The position numbers and the translations under genes were made by a program. Positions 8,196-18,028 of a stretch of 64,000 bases of DNA are shown here, in pieces; the first letter of the stretch is position 1; every line of letters starts with the position of its first letter. Location of the stretch: assembly GCF_000178855.1 (NCBI RefSeq), contig NZ_ADVG01000005.1, positions 1,178,001-1,242,000 of the forward strand, written 5' to 3'. The notes under the pieces are model-generated. The model searched no databases. It was not told the DNA's origin and saw only the letters and a list, made by a program, of their open reading frames with translations. This DNA is from Ktedonobacter racemifer DSM 44963. GTDB taxonomy: Bacteria; Chloroflexota; Ktedonobacteria; Ktedonobacterales; Ktedonobacteraceae.

Positions 8196-9083
8196 TTACT
8201 CTGGTGTGGAGGGGGCTTCCCCGGTGGGATCTTCCTGCTCCAGAAGGAGAGGGAAGGGCGTTTTTTTGCCGTTGGCAGAGAGCGCTGAGGGGCGCGCGGA
8301 GTGATTATTGGGATGCGCGCGCTCAAGGGGGAGCTGCTGGTGATGATAGATACGATTCGAGAGCAGGGCGTGATTGGCGTTCATCGCCACCTGCATGGAT
8401 TCAATGATATGCTCCAATTGTTGGATACTAGTGAGCATTTCTTCAATATTGGTAATATTGCTGGCAAAGGCGGGCTGCTGCTGCATGAGGTCCGCGTGCA
8501 GACTCTGCATCTGGACCACCAGGTAGTTCTGGACCTCTTTGAGCATACCGTGCATGGAATCATCGAGGACGCTCAGGCGCTGCTCCAGCACCTTGTCAAA
8601 GACGCCCGCCATCTCATCCCAGGGAATCTCGGTCTGTAACTCTATCGAGTCGTACTCGGAACTCAACTCCAGTTCGGTGCCACCCTCCCCAAAGGTTGCA
8701 AAGTCACTCTGAGTATATTGCTTGATTAGCTCCTCGATGGCCAATAGTTGGGCCGCCAGGGCGTTCTCCATGGTATGCTGAAGTTGTCCCTGCTGGCGAT
8801 CCTCGCGCTGTTCCAGGTGGCGCGCCAGAACCTGGTCCGCATGCTCCTGCCCGGAAGAGACGATCTGGCTCAGCCCCTCCAGCGTGCGCGCATGCTGCTC
8901 ATTCAAGCGACGAGGAATAGTACGTAAAAGTTCCTGGTTGAGTGAGGAGAGGCGCTGCTCAAACTCGCGGCGCAAGGTCGCAAAGCGGCTATCCAGCGAG
9001 CGCTCCATCTCGCGTCGATGCGCGCTCAGCCGTTGATCGAGAATGGTAGTAAATGCTTGTAGCTCATCTTGAGTAAATGACAT
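8196..9083 (-). CDS. Coiled-coil protein of unknown function
   Basis: No family was recognised. The 295-residue protein is almost wholly helical, with heptad-like runs at about residues 5-115 (many Q, E, R and L) and again at 160-240. A short acidic linker (ELELSSEYDSIELQTE) separates them, and the C-terminal tail is Pro/Ser-rich and probably disordered. There is no signal peptide or membrane helix. It is preceded by a 260-bp gap holding a palindrome and is probably transcribed alone. A structural or scaffolding role would fit, but nothing in the sequence proves it. Confidence 0.7.
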   Translation of the reverse strand: MSFTQDELQAFTTILDQRLSAHRREMERSLDSRFATLRREFEQRLSSLNQELLRTIPRRLNEQHARTLEGLSQIVSSGQEHADQVLARHLEQREDRQQGQLQHTMENALAAQLLAIEELIKQYTQSDFATFGEGGTELELSSEYDSIELQTEIPWDEMAGVFDKVLEQRLSVLDDSMHGMLKEVQNYLVVQMQSLHADLMQQQPAFASNITNIEEMLTSIQQLEHIIESMQVAMNANHALLSNRIYHHQQLPLERAHPNNHSARPSALSANGKKTPFPLLLEQEDPTGEAPSTPE

Positions 9084-9237
9084 GACCTATCCCCTCTTCA
9101 TATTTCGTCCGCTTGAGCGTGTCTTGCCTCACCAGTATAGGTAGCAAATACAGCTATGTCAATATTTCCAGGCTTTTAGTCAGTTTTTTTAGCACGAAAC
9201 GCCCCTTTCAGGAGATCCCTCGCGCCTGCGGTGCTCA

Positions 9238-9294
9238 GGGGTAGGGGAGTGTGTGGGAAACGGCTCTGCCGTTTCCCACACACTCCCCTACCCC
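9238..9294. terminator. 27-bp perfect palindrome after amidohydrolase gene
   Basis: Arms 9238-9264 and 9268-9294 pair perfectly with a TCT loop. The leader variant CGCGCCTGCGGTGCTCA (9221-9237) abuts it. It is downstream of the minus-strand amidohydrolase gene and so could terminate it. Confidence 0.6.
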
Positions 9295-9349
9295 GAGGCG
9301 AGCGTAGCGAGCCGAGGTAAGAGCGAGAAGAGAAATGAAAAGCCCCAGG

Positions 9350-10228
9350 CTAGCCAGAGAATTTCATCTGGGCCACGGCGGTATGGTCTAGGAGCTTCTG
9401 CGCATTGCGCCACATCAGTTTTTCGCGTGCCTCAGGCGTAAAATAGTCAAAGGCCTCGAAGTCGCGCAGCCAGCGCTGGGGGGTAATAAAGGGATAGTCG
9501 GAGCCAAAGAGGAAACGATCCTGCATCCGTGTCGCGGCCTCGCGCAACAATACCTCGGGGATGCGCTTGGGCGACCAGCCTGAGAGGTCGTTATAGATGT
9601 TGGTCTTATGCTGCATGGCAGCCAGCATCTCCTCATGCCAGGGCCAGGAGGGATGAGCGCCAATAATCGTCAGGCCGGGGAAGTCAGCCGCCAGGGCATC
9701 CAGGTAGATCGGGCGTGTATAGTCAAGCTTGATGCCCATGCCACCAGGCGTGCCAGCTCCCAGGCCATTGGTTCCGGTGTGAAAGAGCGCCGGAATGCCC
9801 AATTCCTGAATCTTCTCCATCAATGGATAGAATTGCGGATCATTGGGATAGAAGGCCTGAACTCCTGGATGGAACTTGGCCCCACCCAGCCCGAGGTCTT
9901 TCACAGCACGCTCTATCTCTTTCACGGCGACCTTGCCCTTATGGGGATCGACACTGGCAAAGCCAATAAATTGCTGCGGGTAGCGCTTCACAATCTCGGC
10001 AATATAGTCATTGCCCAGTGGGGGCAGGCCAGTCGCGGTCTCGGCGTCCCAGGCTAGCAGCACACCGATCATATCTAACTCGGCGTAATCGGCGGCGATC
10101 TGCTCGATATCTTTAAGCTTGACTTCGGTGCGGAAGAACTTCTCAGCGGCCCTGGCATATGGGCCAAGCGTCACCTGCATAAACTCCGTAGTCGGCAGGT
10201 GGACATGAAAATCAACGGCGCGTGGCAT
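9350..10228 (-). CDS. Amidohydrolase-2 family metal-dependent hydrolase
   Basis: This 292-residue TIM-barrel hydrolase opens with the metal-binding motif FHVHLP. It contains GAKFHPGVQAF, the HTGTNG histidine, IIGAHPSWPW, and the late aspartate in FGSDYPF. These are the hallmarks of the ACMSD/amidohydrolase-2 family of decarboxylases and hydrolases. The start ATG at 10228 is chosen because AAGGAG lies 7 nt upstream; the frame is open to 10264 without such a site. No signal peptide is present, so the protein is cytoplasmic. The substrate is not predictable, although aromatic carboxylates are common for the family. Confidence 0.85.
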   Translation of the reverse strand: MPRAVDFHVHLPTTEFMQVTLGPYARAAEKFFRTEVKLKDIEQIAADYAELDMIGVLLAWDAETATGLPPLGNDYIAEIVKRYPQQFIGFASVDPHKGKVAVKEIERAVKDLGLGGAKFHPGVQAFYPNDPQFYPLMEKIQELGIPALFHTGTNGLGAGTPGGMGIKLDYTRPIYLDALAADFPGLTIIGAHPSWPWHEEMLAAMQHKTNIYNDLSGWSPKRIPEVLLREAATRMQDRFLFGSDYPFITPQRWLRDFEAFDYFTPEAREKLMWRNAQKLLDHTAVAQMKFSG

Positions 10229-10511
10229 ATCATAACTCCTTGTAATCGATACCCTGAATGACACACAACATTGTGTATCTATCTACGCACTCTCATTATA
10301 GTATCGCGAAAAGGAGGCATGTCCAAATGGCTGGCGTCTTCTCGCTTGTAATACAGCCTTTTTTGGTGTGCCTCGAATGCTTTATTGCTTCCTTTATGGG
10401 ACATCTGGTCTTCTCAGGGGCAAAAAGGGAACTTATTGCGTTATGGTAAGTGAGGATGGCGCGATGCCTTCCTAGAACGCCATAAATATTTTTGCTGGAG
10501 ACATATCAATT

Positions 10512-11759
10512 ATGCAAAAATACCTGCTAAAACACACTCAGATAACCAATCAGCATATTTCAAGATCTTTATTTACAAGCCTCTGCTGTTTACTGCTCTT
10601 TCTCACAGGTTGCTCAGATATGGCAGCTGCCAATCCATCAGGCACGTCATCTCAGGCCGCTGTGGCCAAAGGGAACGAAAACACATATGAAAGCACACTC
10701 GAACAGCAACGCCTCAGCAAAGTCAAAGCCTTAATTTCGGGCATGTCTCTCGACGAAAAGCTCGGGCAACTCATCATCGTCGAGTATCTTTATAGCAACT
10801 ATGCTAGTACTGAACTTCCCGCCATGATTGCACAGCATGTAGGTGGCTATCTCTACCAGGCAGCAAACCATAACTTTGACCCTCCTTTCAATACTATTGA
10901 CGCGGCAAAGCAGGTGGGGAATTTAGCCAATAAAGATGCCAGGATTCCCTTGCTGATCGCCGTCGACCAGGAGGGCGGCTTAGTCAATAAAATCGCGACC
11001 TTCTTTGGGGATGCACCGGCTGCGGCAGACCTGACAGCCACCGGCGATCCCAACAAGGCCATGGAGGCGGGGCGGGTAGCTGCCAAGCACTTGCAGCAGC
11101 TAGGCATAAACACTAATCTTGCGCCCGTCGTCGATGTGCAAACGGTCACACCTCCGCTCCTCCAATCACGCATCTTCGGTTCGGATGGCGATACTGTCGC
11201 GACCTACGCAGGCGCCTTCTTAAATGGCGTGCAGAAAAATAATATTATTGGCTGCTTGAAACACTTTCCCGGTCTGGGATCGCTCACAAGTGCGGACGAT
11301 CCTCACGACACTCTACCCGTCGTCTCCAGCAGCATGGATACACTCCAAAAGTACGACCTGGCACCCTATAAAAAACTGATCGCGACGCAGAAACCCGCCA
11401 TGATTATGTCGACCGACGTGGTTACCACAGCCATTGACCCCGATATGCCAGCGGAGCTCTCGCCCAAGGCCATCGATGGCGTCCTGCGCAAACAGCTCGG
11501 TTATACCGGTGTGGTGATTACAGATGGACTCTATATGGGCGGCATAATTAATCATTGGACGCTAGGAGAGGCCGCCGTCCTCTCGATCATCGCGGGCAAC
11601 GACCTGATCGAGGGCCCCACCACCGCCTCAGAGGTAGCCGAGGTCGTGCAGGCCTTTAAAGACGCCATCCAGAATGGGCGCTTAAGCGAGCAGCGCATCG
11701 ATGAATCCCTCCAGCGCATCCTCTTGCTGAAGATGCAATATGGCATTATCAAAGCCTGA
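10512..11759 (+). CDS. GH3 beta-N-acetylhexosaminidase-like lipoprotein (NagZ type), copy 1
   Basis: This 415-residue secreted lipoprotein has a signal peptide ending in the lipobox LTGC (cysteine near residue 34) and then a Ser/Thr-rich linker. The GH3 barrel shows DQEGG, KHFPGLG and DPHDTLP (H265, the likely NagZ general acid/base histidine), and VVITDGLYMGG with nucleophile D338. The usual KHFPGHG reads GLG here. It should cleave beta-N-acetylglucosaminides, probably peptidoglycan or chitin fragments, outside the membrane. The gene is followed by a close paralogue whose start lies 1488 bp on; the leader regions are also similar, indicating tandem duplication. Confidence 0.85.
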   Translation: MQKYLLKHTQITNQHISRSLFTSLCCLLLFLTGCSDMAAANPSGTSSQAAVAKGNENTYESTLEQQRLSKVKALISGMSLDEKLGQLIIVEYLYSNYASTELPAMIAQHVGGYLYQAANHNFDPPFNTIDAAKQVGNLANKDARIPLLIAVDQEGGLVNKIATFFGDAPAAADLTATGDPNKAMEAGRVAAKHLQQLGINTNLAPVVDVQTVTPPLLQSRIFGSDGDTVATYAGAFLNGVQKNNIIGCLKHFPGLGSLTSADDPHDTLPVVSSSMDTLQKYDLAPYKKLIATQKPAMIMSTDVVTTAIDPDMPAELSPKAIDGVLRKQLGYTGVVITDGLYMGGIINHWTLGEAAVLSIIAGNDLIEGPTTASEVAEVVQAFKDAIQNGRLSEQRIDESLQRILLLKMQYGIIKA

Positions 11760-11999
11760 GTTCGCCTCTCATGACTTCGGCCTATCCACACCACTCCCAT
11801 CCCGAGCGCTGAGTAGTAAGTTGGATTTTGCATTGTGTAGCCACTTGTGGCGCGCCTCGCAGGCTTAATTGCTTCCTTTATGGGACCTCTGGTTTTTGTT
11901 GAAAACAAACGGGGGGGCTTTGCGTTATGGTAAGTAGGGAATGGCATGATGCCATCATATGATACCGCAAATGTTTTTTTGCTGGAGCTTTAATTTACT

Positions 12000-13256
12000 A
12001 TGCAAAACTATCCGTTAAAACGCACACAATCGACCCATCAACATATTTTAAAATCGTTTCTTGCCTGCGTCTGCTGCCTCCTCCTCTTTCTTACCAGTTG
12101 CGCAGATGCGACAACGGGCAACTCACCAAATACATCCTCCCAAGGCAGCCAGGCCACTGCCTCCAAAGGGAACGAGAACTCGTATGAAAACACACTTGAA
12201 CAGCAACGCCTCAGCAAAGTCAAGGCATTGATCTCAGGTATGTCTCTCGATGAAAAAATTGGGCAGCTCATCATTGTCGAATATTTCGGTTCAGACTATG
12301 CTAACACTGCTCTCCCCTACATGGTAGGGCAACAACATGTGGGTGGCTATCTCTATCAGCAAATAAATCACAATTTTGAATATCCCTCCAACACCATCGA
12401 GGGGGCAAAGCAGGTCGTGGACGCAGCCAATAAAGACGCCAAGATTCCCCTCCTGATCGCCATCGACCAGGAAGGCGGGGTTGTCAATAAGCTCAGCACC
12501 TTGTTTGGCGATGCCCCCTCCGCCGAGGATCTGGCTGCCACCGGAGACCCGAACAAAGCCCTGGAGGCGGGACAGGAAGATGCCAACCACATGCAACAGG
12601 TTGGCATTAATGTGAACCTTGCCCCCGTCGTCGATGTGCAGACGGCGACACCTCCACTGCTCGCCTCGCGCACCTTTGGCACAGACGGCAACTCCGTCGC
12701 AACCTACGCGGGTGCCTTTCTGAATGGCTTGCAGAAAAATAACGTTATTGGCTGCTTGAAACATTTCCCTGGTCTGGGATCACTCACAAGTGCGGACGAT
12801 CCTCATGACACTCTACCCGTCGTCTCCAGCAGCATGGATACACTCCAAAAGTACGACCTGGCACCCTATAAAAAACTGATCGCGACGCAGAAGCCCGCCA
12901 TGATTATGTCGACCGATGTGATCACCACGGCCATTGATCCCGACATGCCAGCCGAACTCTCGCCCAAGGCTATCGATGGCGTCCTGCGCAAACAGCTCGG
13001 CTATAACGGTGTGGTGATCACGGATGGCCTCTATATGGGTGGTCTCAAACGCTGGGGCCTGGCCGAGTCTGCCGTTCTCTCGATCATCGCAGGCAACGAC
13101 CTGATCGAGGGACCCTACACCTCCTCCCAGGTAGCCGAGGTCGTGCAGGCCTTTAAAGATGCTATCCAGAATGGGCGCTTAACAGAAAAGCGTATCGATG
13201 AATCCCTCCAGCGCATCCTCCTCATGAAATTGCAGTACGGCATCATCAAGGCGTAA
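12000..13256 (+). CDS. GH3 beta-N-acetylhexosaminidase-like lipoprotein (NagZ type), copy 2
   Basis: This 418-residue paralogue of the preceding gene has a lipobox LTSC, DQEGG, KHFPGLG, H269 and nucleophile D342 in VVITDGLYMGG. The two genes are almost identical at the DNA level around 11270-11420 versus 12770-12920, including 86 identical bases at 11306-11391. They are clearly diverged at their 5' thirds. Both have CTGGAG about 11-16 nt before the ATG and share a similar leader (TTTATGGGAC and TTGCGTTATGGTAAGT). They may be co-expressed or independently transcribed; a strong terminator follows this copy. Confidence 0.85.
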   Translation: MQNYPLKRTQSTHQHILKSFLACVCCLLLFLTSCADATTGNSPNTSSQGSQATASKGNENSYENTLEQQRLSKVKALISGMSLDEKIGQLIIVEYFGSDYANTALPYMVGQQHVGGYLYQQINHNFEYPSNTIEGAKQVVDAANKDAKIPLLIAIDQEGGVVNKLSTLFGDAPSAEDLAATGDPNKALEAGQEDANHMQQVGINVNLAPVVDVQTATPPLLASRTFGTDGNSVATYAGAFLNGLQKNNVIGCLKHFPGLGSLTSADDPHDTLPVVSSSMDTLQKYDLAPYKKLIATQKPAMIMSTDVITTAIDPDMPAELSPKAIDGVLRKQLGYNGVVITDGLYMGGLKRWGLAESAVLSIIAGNDLIEGPYTSSQVAEVVQAFKDAIQNGRLTEKRIDESLQRILLMKLQYGIIKA

Positions 13257-13263
13257 ATTACTT

Positions 13264-13328
13264 GTGTTTGTGAATATAATGGGCCCTGGCAACCTCAGGT
13301 TGCCAGGGCCCATTATATTCACAAACAC
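13264..13328. terminator. 32-bp palindrome after NagZ-like copy 2
   Basis: Arms 13264-13295 and 13297-13328 are perfectly complementary around a single central base. The structure begins 8 bp after the stop codon and separates two same-direction genes. Confidence 0.75.
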
Positions 13329-13475
13329 AGACAATGTGATGCTCTTTTTCAGAGCCTCCTAGCACAAATAGCATATTTCACTCAACAAGGCAGACTTTGT
13401 ATGATACAATTTCAACCTGTACAATGTTGTCCGCTTTCTTCAGTAGATCCCCCATGCAGAAGGAGAAGCTCGCCG

Positions 13476-15116
13476 ATGAGATTAGCACTTAAACGACTTC
13501 ATCACCTGGGAAAACACCTATCTATAGGTGTGCTTATCTGCACCCTCATGACCTTAGGCATAGTACCAGGAACAGCCTCAGCCCACGAAACAAGCAAAAC
13601 GTCCACGACAGCCAACCATGCCCTCTCTTCCACAAGTACAGACTCACCCAAGCGCCAGCTACGTGCCGCCTGGATCGCTACAGTTACAAATATCGATTGG
13701 CCATCACAGCCGGGCCTGCCCGCAGCCACGCAGCAGCAGGAATATCTGACGCATCTAGATGAACTACAGCAGATGAATATGAATGCCGTTGTCGTCCAGG
13801 TGAAACCCACTGCCGATGCGTTCTATCCATCACACTATGGCCCCTGGTCCCAATATTTAACCGGGGTGCAGGGGAAAGATCCCGGTTATGATCCCCTGGC
13901 ATTTATGGTCAATGAGACACATAAGCGCAATATCGAATTTCATGCCTGGTTTAATCCCTACCGAGTTAGCATGCAAGGCGATATCAACCAGCTTGTGCCA
14001 GATCATCCCGCACGCCTGCATCCCGATTGGGTCGTGAGCTATGGCGGCAAGCTCTACTACAATCCCGGTATTCCCGCGGCTCGCGAGTTTGTGGTGCAGA
14101 GCATCCTGGAGGTTGTGCGCAACTACGACGTTGATGGCATCCACCTGGATGACTACTTCTATCCCTACAAGGTCGGCAACCAGGACTTCCCCGATGATGC
14201 CACCTACCAGCAGTATGGCGCGGCTCGCTTCGCCAATAAGGACGACTGGCGCCGCGATAATGTCAACCAGATGATCCAGGAGCTCTCAAGCGGGATCAAA
14301 CAGATCAAGCCTTATGTTAAGTTTGGCATCAGTCCCTTTGGTGTCTGGCGCAATCGATCGGTTGATCCAACTGGCTCCGATACCACCGCCGGTCAGACCA
14401 ACTACGATACCCTCTACGCCGACACACGTCTCTGGATCAAGAACAACTGGCTCGACTATATCGCGCCCCAGATCTACTGGAATATCGGCTTCGCGCCCGC
14501 AGCCTACGACAAGCTTGTAAGCTGGTGGGCCAACGAGGTCGCCGGAACGCATGTCCAGCTCTACATCGGGCAAGGCGCCTATAAGATCGGCACCAGCAGT
14601 CCGACGAACTGGCTCAACCCGGACGAGATGCCCAATCAGCTCGCACTCAACCTGCAATATCCCCAGGTTCAGGGCAGCATCTTCTTTAGCTTAAAAGATC
14701 TCAATGCCAATTTACTAGGCTTTAAAGACCGCCTGGTCAACGATATCTATAAGCAGAAGGCACTGGTCCCCACCATGCCATGGCTGGATAGTACCGCTCC
14801 ACGCCCCGTGGTACTCCTGCCTAGCGGACCGAAACAGGACAGCGCGAGTCTACGCTGGCTTGATCTCCCTCACAACACAACGGCCTACTATGTGATCTAT
14901 CGCTTCGACGGCAAGATTGTGCCTACCCAGGCGGACTTTGACAACAGCGCCAACATCCTCACAACGCTGCGCAAGCTACAAGAGGAGAGCACACAGCAGC
15001 AGTTTGTCGATACAAGCGCCCAGAGCGGTCACGCCTACACGTACTATGTCACCGCAGTGGATCGGTTGCATAACGAAAGCCAGCCTTCAAGTGGGCGATC
15101 GATCACACTCGCCTGA
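13476..15116 (+). CDS. Secreted GHL10-family glycoside hydrolase-like protein, copy 1
   Basis: This 546-residue protein belongs to the GHL10/YngK family (PF02638). The diagnostic opening is RQLRAAWIATVTNIDWPS, followed by MNMNAVVVQVKPTADAFYPS, FHAWFNPYRVS, GIHLDDYFYPY (likely acidic active-site region) and FGISPFGVWRNRS. A signal peptide occupies the first ~36 residues and ends near ASA. A fibronectin-like tail follows the barrel from about residue 450. The start at 13476 has AAGGAG 9-10 nt upstream. Family members are thought to act on cell-wall or extracellular glycans; the exact reaction is not established. A paralogue is at 16399. Confidence 0.85.
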   Translation: MRLALKRLHHLGKHLSIGVLICTLMTLGIVPGTASAHETSKTSTTANHALSSTSTDSPKRQLRAAWIATVTNIDWPSQPGLPAATQQQEYLTHLDELQQMNMNAVVVQVKPTADAFYPSHYGPWSQYLTGVQGKDPGYDPLAFMVNETHKRNIEFHAWFNPYRVSMQGDINQLVPDHPARLHPDWVVSYGGKLYYNPGIPAAREFVVQSILEVVRNYDVDGIHLDDYFYPYKVGNQDFPDDATYQQYGAARFANKDDWRRDNVNQMIQELSSGIKQIKPYVKFGISPFGVWRNRSVDPTGSDTTAGQTNYDTLYADTRLWIKNNWLDYIAPQIYWNIGFAPAAYDKLVSWWANEVAGTHVQLYIGQGAYKIGTSSPTNWLNPDEMPNQLALNLQYPQVQGSIFFSLKDLNANLLGFKDRLVNDIYKQKALVPTMPWLDSTAPRPVVLLPSGPKQDSASLRWLDLPHNTTAYYVIYRFDGKIVPTQADFDNSANILTTLRKLQEESTQQQFVDTSAQSGHAYTYYVTAVDRLHNESQPSSGRSITLA

Positions 15117-15167
15117 GCGATAACATCATCAATCACACTTAGGTGAATGAGAATGCTATCGATCACA

Positions 15168-15234
15168 CATACTTCTATCATAGAATGTCCCCAGCAATCC
15201 GAGATTGCTGGGGACATTCTATGATAGAAGTATG
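15168..15234. terminator. 32-bp palindrome between convergent GHL10 and bioY genes
   Basis: Arms 15168-15199 and 15203-15234 pair perfectly with a 3-nt loop. Two copies of the GTCCATG-N4-CATGGAC palindrome follow at 15250-15267 and 15319-15336. Confidence 0.7.
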
Positions 15235-15249
15235 CAAAGCGCTTGTAGA

Positions 15250-15336
15250 GTCCATGCAAGCATGGACTCTTCGGCCTACAAGCTGAGGTTCAGCCATCGG
15301 GAGATCGCTGCGCTCGTAGTCCATGCCAGCATGGAC
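15250..15336. repeat. Two GTCCATG...CATGGAC palindromes
   Basis: Short palindromes at 15250-15267 and 15319-15336 share GTCCATGC-N2-GCATGGAC. The same core lies at 1636-1653 and 50961-50979. They are probably members of a genome-wide small palindromic repeat family. Confidence 0.6.
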
Positions 15337-15403
15337 CCTACACGTTCCATGCCAACTGCCAGGCCAATATTGCATTCGATCAATTCATCACACTCAGGCG
15401 ATG

Positions 15404-16039
15404 CTAGGACTCCTGCTCCTTGCGGACGCGGCGTACAATAGCCCAGGCGGTGGGCAGCAGGGCCGCGGCAACGATCATCTTGAACGCCTCGCCAGGGAGG
15501 AAGGGGGCCGCGCCCGCCAGCAGGGCCGCGCCCAGGCTATGATTCACACCGTGCGCCATGGGCAGACCGAAGATAGCCAGCCAGGCCACACCCAGACCCA
15601 GGTTAATAACCACAGCGGGCAGCATGGCAAAGATCGAGGTCAGGTAGCTGCGATCCAGGCCACGCTCACAGAGCCAGCCAACCACGAAGGCCGCAATAGG
15701 AAAGGCCCAGATGTAGCCCGCAGTAATCCCGATCAGACTGGCAGGAGAACCCCCACTCGCAAAGACTGGCAAGCCGACCGCACCTTCAGCGATATACAGC
15801 AGCATTACCAGCGCGCCACGCTTGCTGCCCAGAGCCGCCCCTACCAGCAAGACCATAAATGTCTGTAGTGTTATAGGAACCGGGGTAAAGGGGAGGTAGA
15901 AACCGATATGCGCGGCCAGGGCCATCAAAATACTAGCACTCACTATGAGCAATCCATCACGCCCCAGGCTGGCGACACGTGATGTCCGTCGCGCGGGGAC
16001 TGCATAATCCAGAATAGTTGTTCCTGGTGCTATTGCCAT
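15404..16039 (-). CDS. bioY: BioY biotin transporter substrate-binding subunit
   Basis: This 211-residue membrane protein captures biotin as the S-component of an ECF transporter. It carries the BioY signature PFTPVPITLQTFMVLLVGAALGS, the GLPVFASGGSP stretch and ITAGYIWAFPIAAFVVG, and has about six transmembrane helices. The start ATG at 16039 is chosen because GAGGAG lies 7 nt upstream; the frame is open to 16174. No bioM/bioN or other ECF genes are adjacent, so it either acts alone or uses a shared energising module encoded elsewhere. Confidence 0.92.
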   Translation of the reverse strand: MAIAPGTTILDYAVPARRTSRVASLGRDGLLIVSASILMALAAHIGFYLPFTPVPITLQTFMVLLVGAALGSKRGALVMLLYIAEGAVGLPVFASGGSPASLIGITAGYIWAFPIAAFVVGWLCERGLDRSYLTSIFAMLPAVVINLGLGVAWLAIFGLPMAHGVNHSLGAALLAGAAPFLPGEAFKMIVAAALLPTAWAIVRRVRKEQES

Positions 16040-16398
16040 TAGTATACTCCTCATGTGTTGTTCTGTTCGTTCTTCAATTCCACAACGCTGCCCAGGCCAA
16101 AGATCTTCTACGAAATACACGCTACAAAAGACCTCTTCCTCGGGGCCAGCATTCACCGTAGCGAATTCTACCACATTCCTGGAAATTATTGGTAGGTTGT
16201 TTTAGGGGTTATTGTTGAGTCTGCTGGCTTCGCCAGCAGACTCAACAATAACCCCTAAATGCACGCTTTACATGTATATATAATCTTAAAAGCCTATGCG
16301 AATACAAAACTATTTATAGCGTGTTACAATACAATTTATATAAGAATGTTCGTTTTCTTCTTTCAATTTCCGCACTCAAGAGATGGAGATGTCACACG
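16040..16398. other. Divergent intergenic region between bioY and second GHL10 gene
   Basis: This 359-bp gap must contain both outward-facing promoters; none could be assigned with confidence. It also holds the 28-bp palindrome at 16201-16259, followed by an AT-rich stretch. Confidence 0.4.
16201..16259. repeat. 28-bp perfect palindrome between divergent genes
   Basis: Arms 16201-16228 and 16232-16259 pair perfectly with a TTC loop. No gene ends here: bioY starts leftward and the GHL10 gene starts rightward, so termination is not the obvious purpose. Confidence 0.75.
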
Positions 16399-18021
16399 AT
16401 GAGACCACTGCCAGCACGCCTCATGGGCAAACTCATGTCACTCTCCGCGTTGCTCTGCGCCCTGCTCGCCCTGAGCCTGGTGCCAGGCACAGCCAGCACG
16501 TATGGTGCCACAAGCGGCCCAGGTAAGCGCCTGGGATCAACGGATACGCTCGCGCCCAAGCGCCAGTTGCGTGCCGCCTGGCTCGCCACCGTCCAAAACA
16601 TCGATTGGCCTTCGAAGCCTGGATTGCCCGTCGACACACAGAAACAAGAGTATACGGCCCACCTGGACGAAATGCAGCAGATGAACATGAACGCCATCGT
16701 CGTCCAGGTACGGCCCACTGCTGACGCATTCTATCCATCACGCTATGCCCCGTGGTCGGCCTACCTGACGGGCACACAGGGACAGGATCCCGGCTATGAT
16801 CCCCTGGCCTTTATGGTCGATGAAACGCATAGGCGGGGACTGGAGTTTCACGCCTGGTTTAATCCCTACCGGGTTAGCATGCAAGGTGATATTAACCAGC
16901 TCGTCGCTAATCACCCGGCACGCCTGAACCCCGACTGGGTCGTGAGCTATGGAGGAAAGCTCTACTATAATCCCGGGGTGCCCGCGGCACGCCAATATGT
17001 TGAGGATAGTATTCTTGAGGTGGTACGCAACTACGACATCGACGCCATCCACCTGGATGACTACTTCTATCCCTACAAGGTTGGCAATCAGGACTTCCCC
17101 GATGACGCCGCCTATCAACGCTATGGCAGCGGAAGCTTTGCAAAAAAGGATGACTGGCGGCGAGCCAACATCAATCTCCTCATCTATGAACTCTCCACGC
17201 GCATCAAGCAGATTAAGTCCTTTGTCAAATTTGGCATCAGTCCCTTTGGCGTCTGGCGCAACAAAGCTGTCGATCCCACCGGCTCGGATACCGCCGCCAC
17301 GCAGACCAGCTATGATGATCTGTACGCCGATACCCGCACCTGGCTCAGAAACAACTGGCTCGACTATATCGCTCCACAGATCTACTGGAGTATTGGCTTC
17401 ACGCCTGCCGCCTATGACAAGCTCGTCGCCTGGTGGGCCAACGAGGTCAGCCGGAGCCGCGTCCAGCTCTATATCGGGCAAGGAGTTTACAAGATCGGTA
17501 CCAGTGAGACAACAGGTTGGCAATCTCCCGATGAGATGCCCAATCAGCTCGCGCTCAATCTGCAATATCCCCAGGTCCAGGGTAGCATCTTCTTTAGCCT
17601 GTCCAGCCTGCACGCCAATCCATTGGGATTCAAAGATCGTCTGAGTAGCACCATCTATCACACTCCGGCACTGGTCCCCACCATGTCCTGGCTCCCGCGC
17701 ACAAATCCGCGATCTCTCACATTGCAACCGCCGGAACAGACCACGCAAGGGATCACCCTGCACTGGAACGACGCACCATATAACGGCACAATAGCATATG
17801 TGATCTATCGATTCAGCAGCAACGGCGCAACCCAGGCAACCGACTTCAACACTGGCACCAACATCCTGACGATTCTCCCCAAGCTCCAGAACAATTATCA
17901 GCACGCCTTCATGGATACCAGCATCCAGGCAGGAGGAAACTACACCTACTACATTACCCCCGTTGATCGCATGCACAACGAAGGCACGCCAGTTCGTTGG
18001 CAACCCGTAACACAGCGTTAA
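16399..18021 (+). CDS. Secreted GHL10-family glycoside hydrolase-like protein, copy 2
   Basis: This 540-residue paralogue of the gene at 13476 has the same order of motifs: RQLRAAWLATVQNIDWPS, VVQVRPTADAFYPS, FHAWFNPYRVS, AIHLDDYFYPY and FGISPFGVWRNK. A signal peptide ends near TAS at about residue 36. The start at 16399 (MRPLPARLMG) gives a normal signal peptide; the frame is open upstream to 16321. The C-terminal ~100 residues form a fibronectin-like module. The duplication with a bioY gene in between suggests an older event than the NagZ tandem. Confidence 0.85.
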   Translation: MRPLPARLMGKLMSLSALLCALLALSLVPGTASTYGATSGPGKRLGSTDTLAPKRQLRAAWLATVQNIDWPSKPGLPVDTQKQEYTAHLDEMQQMNMNAIVVQVRPTADAFYPSRYAPWSAYLTGTQGQDPGYDPLAFMVDETHRRGLEFHAWFNPYRVSMQGDINQLVANHPARLNPDWVVSYGGKLYYNPGVPAARQYVEDSILEVVRNYDIDAIHLDDYFYPYKVGNQDFPDDAAYQRYGSGSFAKKDDWRRANINLLIYELSTRIKQIKSFVKFGISPFGVWRNKAVDPTGSDTAATQTSYDDLYADTRTWLRNNWLDYIAPQIYWSIGFTPAAYDKLVAWWANEVSRSRVQLYIGQGVYKIGTSETTGWQSPDEMPNQLALNLQYPQVQGSIFFSLSSLHANPLGFKDRLSSTIYHTPALVPTMSWLPRTNPRSLTLQPPEQTTQGITLHWNDAPYNGTIAYVIYRFSSNGATQATDFNTGTNILTILPKLQNNYQHAFMDTSIQAGGNYTYYITPVDRMHNEGTPVRWQPVTQR

Positions 18022-18028
18022 GGCGTCA

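Noticed and set aside
16201..16259. Terminator between bioY and the second GHL10 gene
   Set aside because: Both neighbouring genes start here rather than end; reported as a palindromic repeat instead.
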